Origin: Terribacillus halophilus
Lineage (GTDB): Bacteria; Bacillota; Bacilli; Bacillales; Amphibacillaceae
Length of the DNA: 64,000 nt
Direction of reading: 5' to 3'
NCBI RefSeq assembly: GCF_900101385.1
Contig: NZ_FMZB01000008.1
Coordinates: 62,001-126,000 of the forward strand
Shown: one piece after another, positions 25,930-33,771 of the stretch
How the letters are laid out: each line of letters opens with the position of its first letter
How positions within the stretch are numbered: position 1 is the first letter of the stretch
The notes under the pieces: model-generated
Database searches by the model: none
What the model saw: only the letters and a program-made list of their open reading frames with translations
Told to the model about the DNA's origin: nothing
Translations under genes and position numbers: made by a program

Positions 25930-26939
25930 TGCAGGATCGTTATCGGAAGCAGGAACTGTTTATCGGCAAGGAAGGGCAGTCGAGGATGGAGAAAAGTAAA
26001 ATTGTCTTGATCGGTATGGGGGCATTGGGCTCTGCTTCTGCAGAGATGCTTGTGCGTGCAGGGATCGGGGAGCTGGTGCTCATCGATCGGGATTATGTTG
26101 AACTTCATAACCTCCAGCGTCAGCAATTGTATACGGAAGAAGACGCTGCTGCCTATTTGCCGAAAGCATCTGCTGCGGCAAAGCGGCTAAAGGCAATAAA
26201 CCAGCATGTAAAGCTGCAATCGGTGATTGAAAATGTCGATCATCATAATATCGAACAGCTGATGGAAGGTGCAGATGTGATTCTGGATGCTACAGACAAT
26301 TTTGAGACACGCTTGCTTGTCAATGATGCAGCGTTGAAGCATGGTATTCCTTACTTATATGGGGCTTGTGTCGGAAGCTATGGGGTGACGTGTCCGATAC
26401 TTGCCAACGGAGATGCCCCGTGTTTGCATTGTCTCTTGGAGCAGCTGCCGCAGCAAAGCGAAACATGTGATACGGCAGGGATCATCGGTCCGATTGTCCA
26501 ATGGGTGGCAGCTGTGCAAGTCACGCAGGCTTTGCGGCTTTTATCCGGTCAAAAACTTAAAGCGGAGTTATGTGCGTTTGATATTTGGACGGGTGATTAT
26601 TCAAGGGTGGATGTACGGGGTCTTCGAGATGCAAGCTGTCCCAGCTGCGGCATGGATGCAGTGCTGCCCTTTTTGAATGGAGCCGAACAGACGAGACTTG
26701 ATGTTTTATGCGGCAGGGAGGCTGTTCACATCCGGCCCGGTGCCAAGAAATCACTTAATCTGCCGGCTTTAGCAGAAGAATGGGCTTTTGCGGTCGATCA
26801 TGTCACTGCAAATGAGCACTTGCTGGCGTTTCGATACAGGGAGCATCGGATTGTGTTATTTACTGATGGACGGGCAATTATTCATGGCATAGACGATATT
26901 GTCCGAGCGCGTTCCCTATATGACAGTCTTGTCGGCTAA
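25929..26939 (+). CDS. thiF: ThiS adenylyltransferase ThiF
   Basis: This 336-residue E1-like enzyme of the ThiF/MoeB family has the nucleotide motif GMGALGSASAEML, an Arg/Asp-rich IDRDYVELHNLQRQ, ATDNFETR and two Cys pairs (CLHC and CPSC) that would bind structural zinc. It adenylates the ThiS C terminus. The C-terminal tail of about 90 residues extends past the catalytic core and looks like a degenerate rhodanese-like region. The ATG at 25929 overlaps the thiG stop. thiD and tenA, neighbours in the B. subtilis tenA operon, are not here. Confidence 0.9.
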   Translation: MQDRYRKQELFIGKEGQSRMEKSKIVLIGMGALGSASAEMLVRAGIGELVLIDRDYVELHNLQRQQLYTEEDAAAYLPKASAAAKRLKAINQHVKLQSVIENVDHHNIEQLMEGADVILDATDNFETRLLVNDAALKHGIPYLYGACVGSYGVTCPILANGDAPCLHCLLEQLPQQSETCDTAGIIGPIVQWVAAVQVTQALRLLSGQKLKAELCAFDIWTGDYSRVDVRGLRDASCPSCGMDAVLPFLNGAEQTRLDVLCGREAVHIRPGAKKSLNLPALAEEWAFAVDHVTANEHLLAFRYREHRIVLFTDGRAIIHGIDDIVRARSLYDSLVG

Positions 26940-26957
26940 TATTGTTAGAATTTTCAG

Positions 26958-26986
26958 TTGACTACTTTTCTTATTCATGCTAAACT
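26958..26986 (+). promoter_or_regulatory. Promoter of the hom leader
   Basis: TTGACT, 17 bases, TAAACT, starting transcription shortly before the first SAM riboswitch. Confidence 0.7.
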
Positions 26987-27009
26987 CCTTCATAACAAAC
27001 GAATACAAA

Positions 27010-27108
27010 ACTCTTATCAAGAGCGGCGGAGGGACTGGCCCGATGATGCCCGGCAACCTGCAAGTTATCTTTGACTTGTATAGGTGCTAATTCCTGTAGA
27101 TGAGAGAA
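27010..27108 (+). promoter_or_regulatory. SAM-I (S-box) riboswitch 1
   Basis: The S-box core is complete: CTCTTATCAAGAGCGGCGG, AGGGACTGGCCCGATGATG, CCCGGCAACC, GGTGCTAATTCCTG and a closing GATGAGAG. SAM binding should stabilise P1 and allow the downstream terminator to form, reducing expression of hom when SAM is plentiful. Confidence 0.97.
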
Positions 27109-27128
27109 GACACAGTACGGTTACATTC

Positions 27129-27159
27129 GTCTCCCTGTCCTCTCAGGGGGACTTTTTTT
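27129..27159 (+). terminator. Riboswitch terminator before hom
   Basis: GTCTCCCTG pairs with CAGGGGGAC around a six-base loop, followed by seven T. Confidence 0.92.
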
Positions 27160-27191
27160 ATGCGGAAAATCATTCGAAGGAGGCAGTATAG

Positions 27192-28319
27192 ATGACAGCA
27201 GTTAAGATTGGATTGATAGGATACGGTACAGTGGGCAGTGCAGTGGAGCGGACGATCCGCTCCCATCAGGAGAATCTGCAGACCATTTTCGGGAAAGAAG
27301 TACAGGTGGCTGGAGTATTGGTACGGAATAAACAAAAATACACGCAGCAAGTCACAGACACACTGCTCACAGAAGAAGCAGCGGAGCTTTTCGCAATCGA
27401 AAATCTTGATGTTATCATCGAAGCAAGTGTGGGTATCGAGCCTGCCTTCCGTTACTTGACGGAGGCGATCCATCGCGGCTGCCACATCATCACGGCGAAT
27501 AAAGAGCTGATTGCGTCCCGGGGCGCGGAGCTGAAGCAATTGGCCAAGGAGAAAGGTGTAAGGCTTGAATACGAAGCGGCAGTAGCAGGCGGTGTCCCGG
27601 TAATTGGCACGCTGAAGCAGCTTCTCCATATCAATCGAGTTGTCAAAGTGGAGGCAATTTTGAATGGGACCTCCAATTTCATTTTGACGGAAATGGCTGA
27701 CAAAGGATTTGTATTTGAAGACGCACTGCGTCTGGCACAGGAAGCAGGATTTGCAGAGGCAGATCCGGCCAATGATGTGGATGGCTGGGATGCGTTTTAT
27801 AAATTGATGGTCCTGAGCGATTTATTATTCGAGGCACAGCCGGACTGGGAAAAAGTGAGGCGCAGGGGAATCCGTTCGGTTTCCGCAGAGGATATCCAGG
27901 CAGCGGCAGAACAAGGATGGAAAATAAAGCATGTTGCCACACTTGAGAATGCAGAGGGTGAGGTTACTGCAACTGTCGAACCGGTGGTTTTATCCGCTGC
28001 CCATCCGCTCTACAGTGTCGATGGAGTGGATAATGCGGTATGTATTGAAGGAGACCTTGTTGGGAAACTGAAACTGCAAGGTCCAGGTGCCGGTGCCCTA
28101 CCGACAGCAAGCGCCATCGTGGAAGATTTGGCAAATCTTGTTCATCAGCGGAAAGAAATCAATGTAAAACGGGAAATCCGCTTCACCGAGAAAAGCGGAA
28201 CAGTCCCGTTCGTGCATTTACCGACGGGTGAGACTGTTTATTTACATGCAGACCACGTCGAATCTGACGGCCGCTATTACCGGATTGCCGCCAGGACACC
28301 GGCAAAAGCAGAGGCTTGA
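27192..28319 (+). CDS. hom: Homoserine dehydrogenase without ACT domain
   Basis: The 375-residue enzyme reduces aspartate semialdehyde to homoserine. The N-terminal Rossmann motif GLIGYGTVG, the substrate region NGTSNFILTEM and FAEADPANDVDGWDA, followed by a YKLM helix, are intact. Typical Bacillus Hom has a C-terminal ACT domain (total about 433 aa) that mediates amino-acid feedback; here the protein stops about where that domain would begin. With a SAM riboswitch in front and an O-acetylhomoserine sulfhydrylase-like gene downstream, this looks like a methionine-dedicated paralogue regulated by RNA rather than by allostery. The start ATG follows AAGGAGG. Confidence 0.9.
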   Translation: MTAVKIGLIGYGTVGSAVERTIRSHQENLQTIFGKEVQVAGVLVRNKQKYTQQVTDTLLTEEAAELFAIENLDVIIEASVGIEPAFRYLTEAIHRGCHIITANKELIASRGAELKQLAKEKGVRLEYEAAVAGGVPVIGTLKQLLHINRVVKVEAILNGTSNFILTEMADKGFVFEDALRLAQEAGFAEADPANDVDGWDAFYKLMVLSDLLFEAQPDWEKVRRRGIRSVSAEDIQAAAEQGWKIKHVATLENAEGEVTATVEPVVLSAAHPLYSVDGVDNAVCIEGDLVGKLKLQGPGAGALPTASAIVEDLANLVHQRKEINVKREIRFTEKSGTVPFVHLPTGETVYLHADHVESDGRYYRIAARTPAKAEA

Positions 28320-28435
28320 AAAGCTCGATTTTAGATGGCTGTTGGAACAGGCTGGGGACTGTTCCGCAGTCTATCTGTGTATCCTCTTCCTTGGATTAGG
28401 GTGCTGCCGAATATTATTAATATTGTGAAAATATG

Positions 28436-28464
28436 TTGACGAGTACAAGGATTGCGTTTATTCT
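28436..28464 (+). promoter_or_regulatory. Candidate promoter upstream of SAM riboswitch 2
   Basis: TTGACG, 17 bases, TATTCT. A transcript from here would cross the hairpin at 28505-28544 before reaching the S-box. Confidence 0.6.
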
Positions 28465-28504
28465 AATTACCATAAGTTGTATAAATGCTGACTGGACCAC
28501 CAGA

Positions 28505-28544
28505 AGCTTTTATTCCCGATCTGTAGGAGTAAAAGCGTTTTTTT
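28505..28544 (+). terminator. Terminator-like hairpin before SAM riboswitch 2
   Basis: GCTTTTATTCC pairs with GGAGTAAAAGC (one G-T pair) around a nine-base loop, followed by a run of seven or more T. It may end the hom transcript, or attenuate the promoter at 28436-28464. Confidence 0.65.
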
Positions 28545-28558
28545 ATATAATCGAATAT

Positions 28559-28663
28559 TCCTTATCAAGAGAAGTGGAGGGAAATGGCCCTGTGAAGCTT
28601 CGGCAGCGGGTTCCGCCGGGAATACTGTGCCAAATCCATCGGGTGATCCCGAAAGATAAGCAG
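28559..28663 (+). promoter_or_regulatory. SAM-I (S-box) riboswitch 2
   Basis: CCTTATCAAGAGAAGTGGAG, GGGAAATGGCCCTGTGAAG, CGGCAGC, TGTGCCAAATCC and a closing GATAAG fit the S-box core, with P1 arms CCTTATC and GATAAG(C)AGG. It is less canonical in P3 than the first copy. It heads the long sulfur operon. Confidence 0.93.
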
Positions 28664-28699
28664 GAATGACTCTCCGCTTATCTTTGTGGAGAGTCATTT
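28664..28699 (+). terminator. Riboswitch terminator before the sulfur operon
   Basis: TGACTCTCC pairs with GGAGAGTCA and is followed by only four T. Its loop repeats part of the P1 strand (GCTTATCTT), as expected for an antiterminator exchange. Confidence 0.8.
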
Positions 28700-28784
28700 T
28701 AATGTAAGTGCATTTTTATACTTTTAATTCCTACTATATTGATTGGATAAGTGTAATTAATGAATAGCGGAGGAGGATACAGCA

Positions 28785-29714
28785 ATGCTGTATATATTGT
28801 CTCGTTTAGGGATGGCCATCGGTGTCATATGGGGGTCCATCACACTCGTATTTTTCATCGTGAATGTCCTTCCCGGGGATGTCGCAACGTTATTAGCCGG
28901 AGATGATGTACCGACAGAGACAGAGACGATACATCAGCTGCGGGAGGAACTCGGTCTGGATAGACCGCTTCTTGTGCAATACATGGATTACATAGCTGGA
29001 CTGTTCCAAGGGGATCTGGGAACTTCTTATGCAAATAGCGAACCAGTGCTGGACCGGCTGCTTGATAATCTAGGTCCGACTTTGGCCTTGACCTTATCGA
29101 GTATGTTTGTTGCTGTTATACTTGGTCTGATTTTAGGGATCTTATCCGCGGTATATCAAAACAAATTGCTGGATGGAATCATCAGGGTGCTGAGTTTGAT
29201 CGGGGTTTCGACGCCTAATTTCTGGATTGGCATTCTTCTTATTTGGATTTTTTCCGTACAGCTGCACTTGCTTCCATCCATTGGAAATGGATCTTTCGAA
29301 CAATTGATTCTGCCGTCGATCGGTCTTGGAATCACGGGTGCCGGAGTAATTACAAGGCTTATTCGGAACAGTATCCTGGAGGCATCAAATGAGCCATTCA
29401 TCCGCTCTTTGCGCGGGAAAGGCATCGGGCAGCGCGCGATTTTGCTGAAACACATCCTGCGTCATGCCCTGATCCCAGCTGTTACGATGCTTGGAATGAT
29501 TTTCGGGGAGATGCTCGCAGGTTCGGTTGTAACGGAAACCGTCTTCTCCAGACAAGGATTAGGAAGACTTATAGTAGATGCAATCGACCAAAAAGATATA
29601 CCAATCATTCAAGGTTCGATTTTATTCACTGCTGTGTTTTATGTCTGTATCAATATGCTGGTCGATATTTCTTACAGATTCATTGATCCAAGAATCAGGC
29701 TGAATGAAAAATGA
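28785..29714 (+). CDS. ABC importer permease, DppB/OppB type
   Basis: This 309-residue six-helix permease of the dipeptide/oligopeptide/nickel class has the N-terminal FFIVNVLPGD, the LREELGLDRPLLVQY segment and a C-terminal cytoplasmic loop (RSLRGKGIGQRAILLKHILR) that docks on the ATPase. It pairs with the next gene to form the channel. The start ATG follows GGAGGAGG. It is the first gene after SAM riboswitch 2, so uptake is turned on under methionine or SAM shortage. The substrate is probably a sulfur compound rather than a general peptide. Confidence 0.88.
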   Translation: MLYILSRLGMAIGVIWGSITLVFFIVNVLPGDVATLLAGDDVPTETETIHQLREELGLDRPLLVQYMDYIAGLFQGDLGTSYANSEPVLDRLLDNLGPTLALTLSSMFVAVILGLILGILSAVYQNKLLDGIIRVLSLIGVSTPNFWIGILLIWIFSVQLHLLPSIGNGSFEQLILPSIGLGITGAGVITRLIRNSILEASNEPFIRSLRGKGIGQRAILLKHILRHALIPAVTMLGMIFGEMLAGSVVTETVFSRQGLGRLIVDAIDQKDIPIIQGSILFTAVFYVCINMLVDISYRFIDPRIRLNEK

Positions 29715-29729
29715 GAGGAGGATCAGCGT

Positions 29730-30581
29730 ATGATTGCTGGTTTGAAAAAGAAAAACCGCCGTAATAGCTTGTGGTCAGTTAGTCTGCTGCTGCTGTCAGC
29801 GGCCTTTATCTTGTTCATTGTGATTTGTTCCATCTTCCCTGACCAGATTGCCAGACATTCGCCGGAAAGGATGAATCCAAGTGATGCATTATTGGCTCCA
29901 TCTCTTGATCATTTGCTGGGAACCGATCAGTTCGGCAGGGATATTTTCAGTTTGATTGTACATGGCAGTCAGCAATCCCTGGTCATCGGTGTCCTTTCCG
30001 TTTTGATTGGCGGGGGGATGGGCGGGTTGATCGGACTGGTGTCAGGCTATTGCAATCATGCATGGGATAGCGCATTCATGAGGATCATGGACATTATCAT
30101 GACGATTCCGGGAATCATGATGGCCATTCTAGTTTCAGCAATCTTGGGCCCAAGTACGCTGAACCTGATTCTTGCTGTGTCCATCGCTTCATTACCCGGA
30201 TATGCCAGGGTGATGCGGGGGCAAGTCCTGCACATAAAGGATGCCGGATATGTTCACGCTTCCAAATCGATTGGATCGGGGCATGCGGGAAGGATTCTTT
30301 TCCACATTCTCCCGAACAGCCTTCCGCCAATGCTTGTCATGGCTACAATCGGAGTTGGGAATAGCATCTTGATGGCAACGGGTTTGAGTTTCTTGGGATT
30401 AGGCACTGTCCATGAGATACCGGATTGGGGCTATTTGCTATCACTGGGCAGGGACTATCTTACCGTGGCGTGGTGGATCGGTTTCTTCCCGGGATTGTTC
30501 ATTTCCTTATTCGTCATCTCCGTCAACATTCTTGGCGATGCCTATCGAAACTATCTCGATCCGCGGTCAGCCGCGTCTTAA
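29730..30581 (+). CDS. ABC importer permease, DppC/OppC type
   Basis: This 283-residue partner permease has a long N-terminal cytoplasmic tail, a first helix, then HLLGTDQFGRDIFS, the hallmark of the OppC/DppC half, and a docking loop (SIGSGHAGRILFHILPN) in the C-terminal part. The start ATG follows GAGAGGAGG, 15 bases after the preceding gene. Role and substrate are as for its partner. Confidence 0.88.
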   Translation: MIAGLKKKNRRNSLWSVSLLLLSAAFILFIVICSIFPDQIARHSPERMNPSDALLAPSLDHLLGTDQFGRDIFSLIVHGSQQSLVIGVLSVLIGGGMGGLIGLVSGYCNHAWDSAFMRIMDIIMTIPGIMMAILVSAILGPSTLNLILAVSIASLPGYARVMRGQVLHIKDAGYVHASKSIGSGHAGRILFHILPNSLPPMLVMATIGVGNSILMATGLSFLGLGTVHEIPDWGYLLSLGRDYLTVAWWIGFFPGLFISLFVISVNILGDAYRNYLDPRSAAS

Positions 30582-30605
30582 AAGTAAGAGGGAGGAGTTG
30601 TATCG

Positions 30606-32420
30606 ATGTCTGTATTACTGGAGATCAAGAACTTATCTGTTAGCGTAGAGCGAGGGAAAGAAATCCTTCCAGCGGTTCGTGATGTGAATCTGGGAATCGG
30701 GAGCGGGGAAATAGTCTGTCTTGTTGGCGAATCAGGAAGTGGGAAAACAGTAACGTCATTGGCTGTCTTGCGATTGATTGATTATGAAGGAGGACGGATT
30801 ACCGGAGGAGAGATCATTTTTCATGAACAAGATATTGCATCGTTGGCGCAAAAGGAAATGAACGGTATACGAGGAAGAAAGATTGCTATGGTGACGCAAG
30901 ATCCGATGACTGCATTGAATCCTGTTTTCACGATTGGCAACCAATTCGTTGAGGTAATCCGCCAGCATAAATCGGTCAGTCGTATGGAAGCATGGGAAGA
31001 AGCGATCCGATTATTGGAAAAGGTGCATATCCCGGAGCCTGCCTCGAGGATGAAGCAGTATCCATTCGAACTGTCAGGAGGCATGCTGCAGCGAGTAGCC
31101 ATCGCACTTGCGCTGGCTTGTCAGCCGGAGCTGTTGATTGTGGATGAACCGACGACAGCATTGGATGTGACTATTCAAGCCCAGATTTTGAATCTGCTTC
31201 TTGAACTTCGAGAACAAGAGAGTATGTCGATTTTATTCATCACCCATGACTTAGCCGTAGCTGCCGAGATTGCCGATAAGGTAGCTGTGATGCATGAGGG
31301 GACCATTGTGGAGCAAGGAACGGTTCGTGAGATTTTTGCTTTTCCGGGTCATTGGTATACGAAAACCTTGGTGCAATCCAAGCGTGGTTTGCTTATGGGT
31401 TCGGCATCTGTGTACGACTGTCAGGATGACGAAATCATTCTGGAAGCTGAGGGACTGAGCAAATTTTATCCGCTGAAGAGCAAGCCGTTCCAACAGAAGA
31501 GATATGTCCAGGCTGTCGATCAAGTGAGCTTATCCATCCGGAAAGGAGAGACACTTGGGCTTGTCGGGGAGTCTGGCAGTGGAAAATCGACACTTGGTAA
31601 GCTGCTTGTTTCTCTTCAAAAAAGTGACAGTGGGCGTATTCTGTATCGAGGCAAGGATGTCACCGGAGGAACAAAGCGAACACAGAAGGAACTTCGGAAG
31701 AATACCCAAGTTGTCTTTCAAGATACCTTTTCTGCCTTGAATCCACGCTGGAAGGTAGAAGACATCATCGGGGAACCGCTCCGAGTCCATACAAAGCTTT
31801 CGAAGGATGGTATCAGGGAGCGAGTGGAGGAAGTCTTGCGGCTTGTCGATTTGGATCCGGCTTTTCGTACACGATATCCACACGAGATTTCCGGCGGACA
31901 GCGGCAGCGGATCAATATCGCGCGTGCCATCATCCTGCATCCGGAGTTCCTGCTATTGGATGAGGCGGTATCGGCATTGGATTTGGCTGTTCAATCCAAA
32001 GTAATCGATCTGCTGAAAAAGTTGCAGCAGGACATGGGGCTTTCTTATGTCTTCATCGCACATGGACTCGATGTGGTACGTGATATTTCACATCGGATTG
32101 GGGTCATGTATCTGGGTAGGATCGTGGAGATTGCGCCAGCTGAAGAGCTGTTCACGAAGCCAGCGCATCCTTATACGAAAGCTTTGTTTGAGGCAAATCC
32201 TACAATTGACTTGGATCGCAGGCGTAAGCGTCATGTGCTGCATGGAGAAATACCATCCCCTGTTAGTCCGCCTTCTGGCTGCCATTTTCATACCAGATGT
32301 CCGCTGGCAACAGAGAAATGCCGGTCAAAAGCGCCGGTTATGGATGTTCTGTCGGAGGAACGAACCGTTGCTTGTCATTATCCATTGGAGGAAAAAGAAA
32401 GGGTGGAATTGCTGAGATGA
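30606..32420 (+). CDS. Fused double ATPase of a dipeptide-type ABC importer (DppD-DppF)
   Basis: The 604-residue protein contains two complete ATPase modules. The first has Walker A GESGSGKT at 41-48 and signature LSGGMLQRV; the second, from about residue 280, has GESGSGKS and ISGGQRQR. It also has a C-terminal oligopeptide-type Cys motif (CHFHTRCPLATEKC) that may bind zinc or an Fe-S cluster. In most Dpp/Opp systems these are two proteins; fusions like this are known, for example in the GsiA type of glutathione importer. Its stop overlaps the next start (ATGA), implying coupled translation. Confidence 0.88.
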   Translation: MSVLLEIKNLSVSVERGKEILPAVRDVNLGIGSGEIVCLVGESGSGKTVTSLAVLRLIDYEGGRITGGEIIFHEQDIASLAQKEMNGIRGRKIAMVTQDPMTALNPVFTIGNQFVEVIRQHKSVSRMEAWEEAIRLLEKVHIPEPASRMKQYPFELSGGMLQRVAIALALACQPELLIVDEPTTALDVTIQAQILNLLLELREQESMSILFITHDLAVAAEIADKVAVMHEGTIVEQGTVREIFAFPGHWYTKTLVQSKRGLLMGSASVYDCQDDEIILEAEGLSKFYPLKSKPFQQKRYVQAVDQVSLSIRKGETLGLVGESGSGKSTLGKLLVSLQKSDSGRILYRGKDVTGGTKRTQKELRKNTQVVFQDTFSALNPRWKVEDIIGEPLRVHTKLSKDGIRERVEEVLRLVDLDPAFRTRYPHEISGGQRQRINIARAIILHPEFLLLDEAVSALDLAVQSKVIDLLKKLQQDMGLSYVFIAHGLDVVRDISHRIGVMYLGRIVEIAPAEELFTKPAHPYTKALFEANPTIDLDRRRKRHVLHGEIPSPVSPPSGCHFHTRCPLATEKCRSKAPVMDVLSEERTVACHYPLEEKERVELLR

Positions 32421-33763
32421 CAGAAAGACGTTTGAAATTAGGAGCTATGCTGCATGGTGTCGGAACGGGCTGGGACAACTGGAAACATCCGGATGCAGTA
32501 GCCGACGCCGGAACGAACCTGGAATTTTATCTGGAACAGGCGAGGCAGGCGGAGGATGCAAAATTCGATTTCGGCTTCGTTGCCGACAGTGTTTACATCA
32601 CTCCGGAATCCACGCCTCATTATTTGAATCGATTCGAACCACTCACGATTCTCTCTGCACTGGCGATGGCGACGAAGCATCTTGGGTTGGTCGCAACGAT
32701 TACTGTCAGCTATACACAGCCCTATACCGTTGCCAGACAGCTGGCGTCGCTTGACCATATCAGCAAAGGACGCGCTGGATGGAATGTCGTAACGTCCTTC
32801 TTGGAAGGGACGGCGGATAACTATAGCCAAGCAGAACATTATCCGCATGACCTTAGGTATCAAATCGCAGATGAATTCTTGGAAGTGACGAAAGGATTGT
32901 GGGACTCGTGGGAAGATGATGCGTTCGTCCGTAATAAACAGACTGGAACATTTTATGAACGTGGCAAGCTGCACACGTTGAATCACAAGGGTGCATTTTT
33001 CTCTGTGAAAGGACCGCTTAATATTTCCCGTTCGAAGCAAGGACAGCCGGTCATCTTCCAGGCCGGGATGTCGGAAGCGGGCAGGGATTATGCTGCACGA
33101 CATGCGGAAGGAATCTTCTGCGGGGTCGGCGGTATCGACAATGCTAAAGCTTTTTTCGGGGATATCAAGCAGCGCGCGGCTGCTTATGGCAGGGATCCGA
33201 ACCATATCTCCGTCATGCCGGGCATCAATCCGATCATTGCCCCGACAGAGGAAGAGGCAGAAGAGAAATACCAGCAGCGTCTTCGTTTGATTACATTGGA
33301 AAATGCACTTACTTCCTTAGGGAGACCATTCAATTATTATGACTTTTCCAAGCATGATTTGGATGCCCCATTTCCGGATTTGGGGCAAATTGGCAAAGAA
33401 TCGATCCGGAGTACGACAGAGAAAGTCGTGCAAATGGCCAAAGAGCGGAAGATGACGCTGCGTGAAGTAGCTTTGGAAAGCGCCATCCCGCGGACGCCGT
33501 TCATCGGTACGCCGGAGAAAGTGGCAGACCTTGTCCAGCAATGGTTCGAGGAAGAAGCAGCAGATGGCTTCATCATCGGCCCGGAAGCATCTCCTTCAAG
33601 CTTGCATGATTTTACGGCCTATGTGGTGCCGATCCTTCAGGAAAGAGGAGTCTTCCGCAAGGATTATACTTCGGATGCGACATTGCGTGATAATCTGGGG
33701 CTGCCAGTTCCTCTGAATCGAAATACCGGAAAGAGGATTGTTAAAGCGGAAATAGGGAGGTAA
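32417..33763 (+). CDS. Flavin-dependent monooxygenase, NtaA/SnaA/DmoA family (copy 1)
   Basis: The 448-residue bacterial-luciferase-fold monooxygenase belongs to the NtaA/SnaA/SoxA(DszA)/DmoA branch, which uses FMNH2 and O2 to split C-N or C-S bonds. Family landmarks: MLHGVGTGWDNWKHPDA, SLDHISKGRAGWNVVTS, HKGAFFSVKGPLN and a C-terminal ADGFIIGPEASPSSLHDF. A separate flavin reductase is needed and is not encoded in this operon. B. subtilis relatives such as CmoJ (YtnJ) act on S-alkylcysteine derivatives, and DmoA on dimethyl sulfide; the operon context suggests an organosulfur substrate here. The ATG overlaps the preceding stop. Confidence 0.85.
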   Translation: MTERRLKLGAMLHGVGTGWDNWKHPDAVADAGTNLEFYLEQARQAEDAKFDFGFVADSVYITPESTPHYLNRFEPLTILSALAMATKHLGLVATITVSYTQPYTVARQLASLDHISKGRAGWNVVTSFLEGTADNYSQAEHYPHDLRYQIADEFLEVTKGLWDSWEDDAFVRNKQTGTFYERGKLHTLNHKGAFFSVKGPLNISRSKQGQPVIFQAGMSEAGRDYAARHAEGIFCGVGGIDNAKAFFGDIKQRAAAYGRDPNHISVMPGINPIIAPTEEEAEEKYQQRLRLITLENALTSLGRPFNYYDFSKHDLDAPFPDLGQIGKESIRSTTEKVVQMAKERKMTLREVALESAIPRTPFIGTPEKVADLVQQWFEEEAADGFIIGPEASPSSLHDFTAYVVPILQERGVFRKDYTSDATLRDNLGLPVPLNRNTGKRIVKAEIGR

Positions 33764-33771
33764 ATCAGCTG

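Noticed and set aside
28436-28560. T-box leader between hom and SAM riboswitch 2
   Set aside because: No AGGGTGGNACCGCG element is present.
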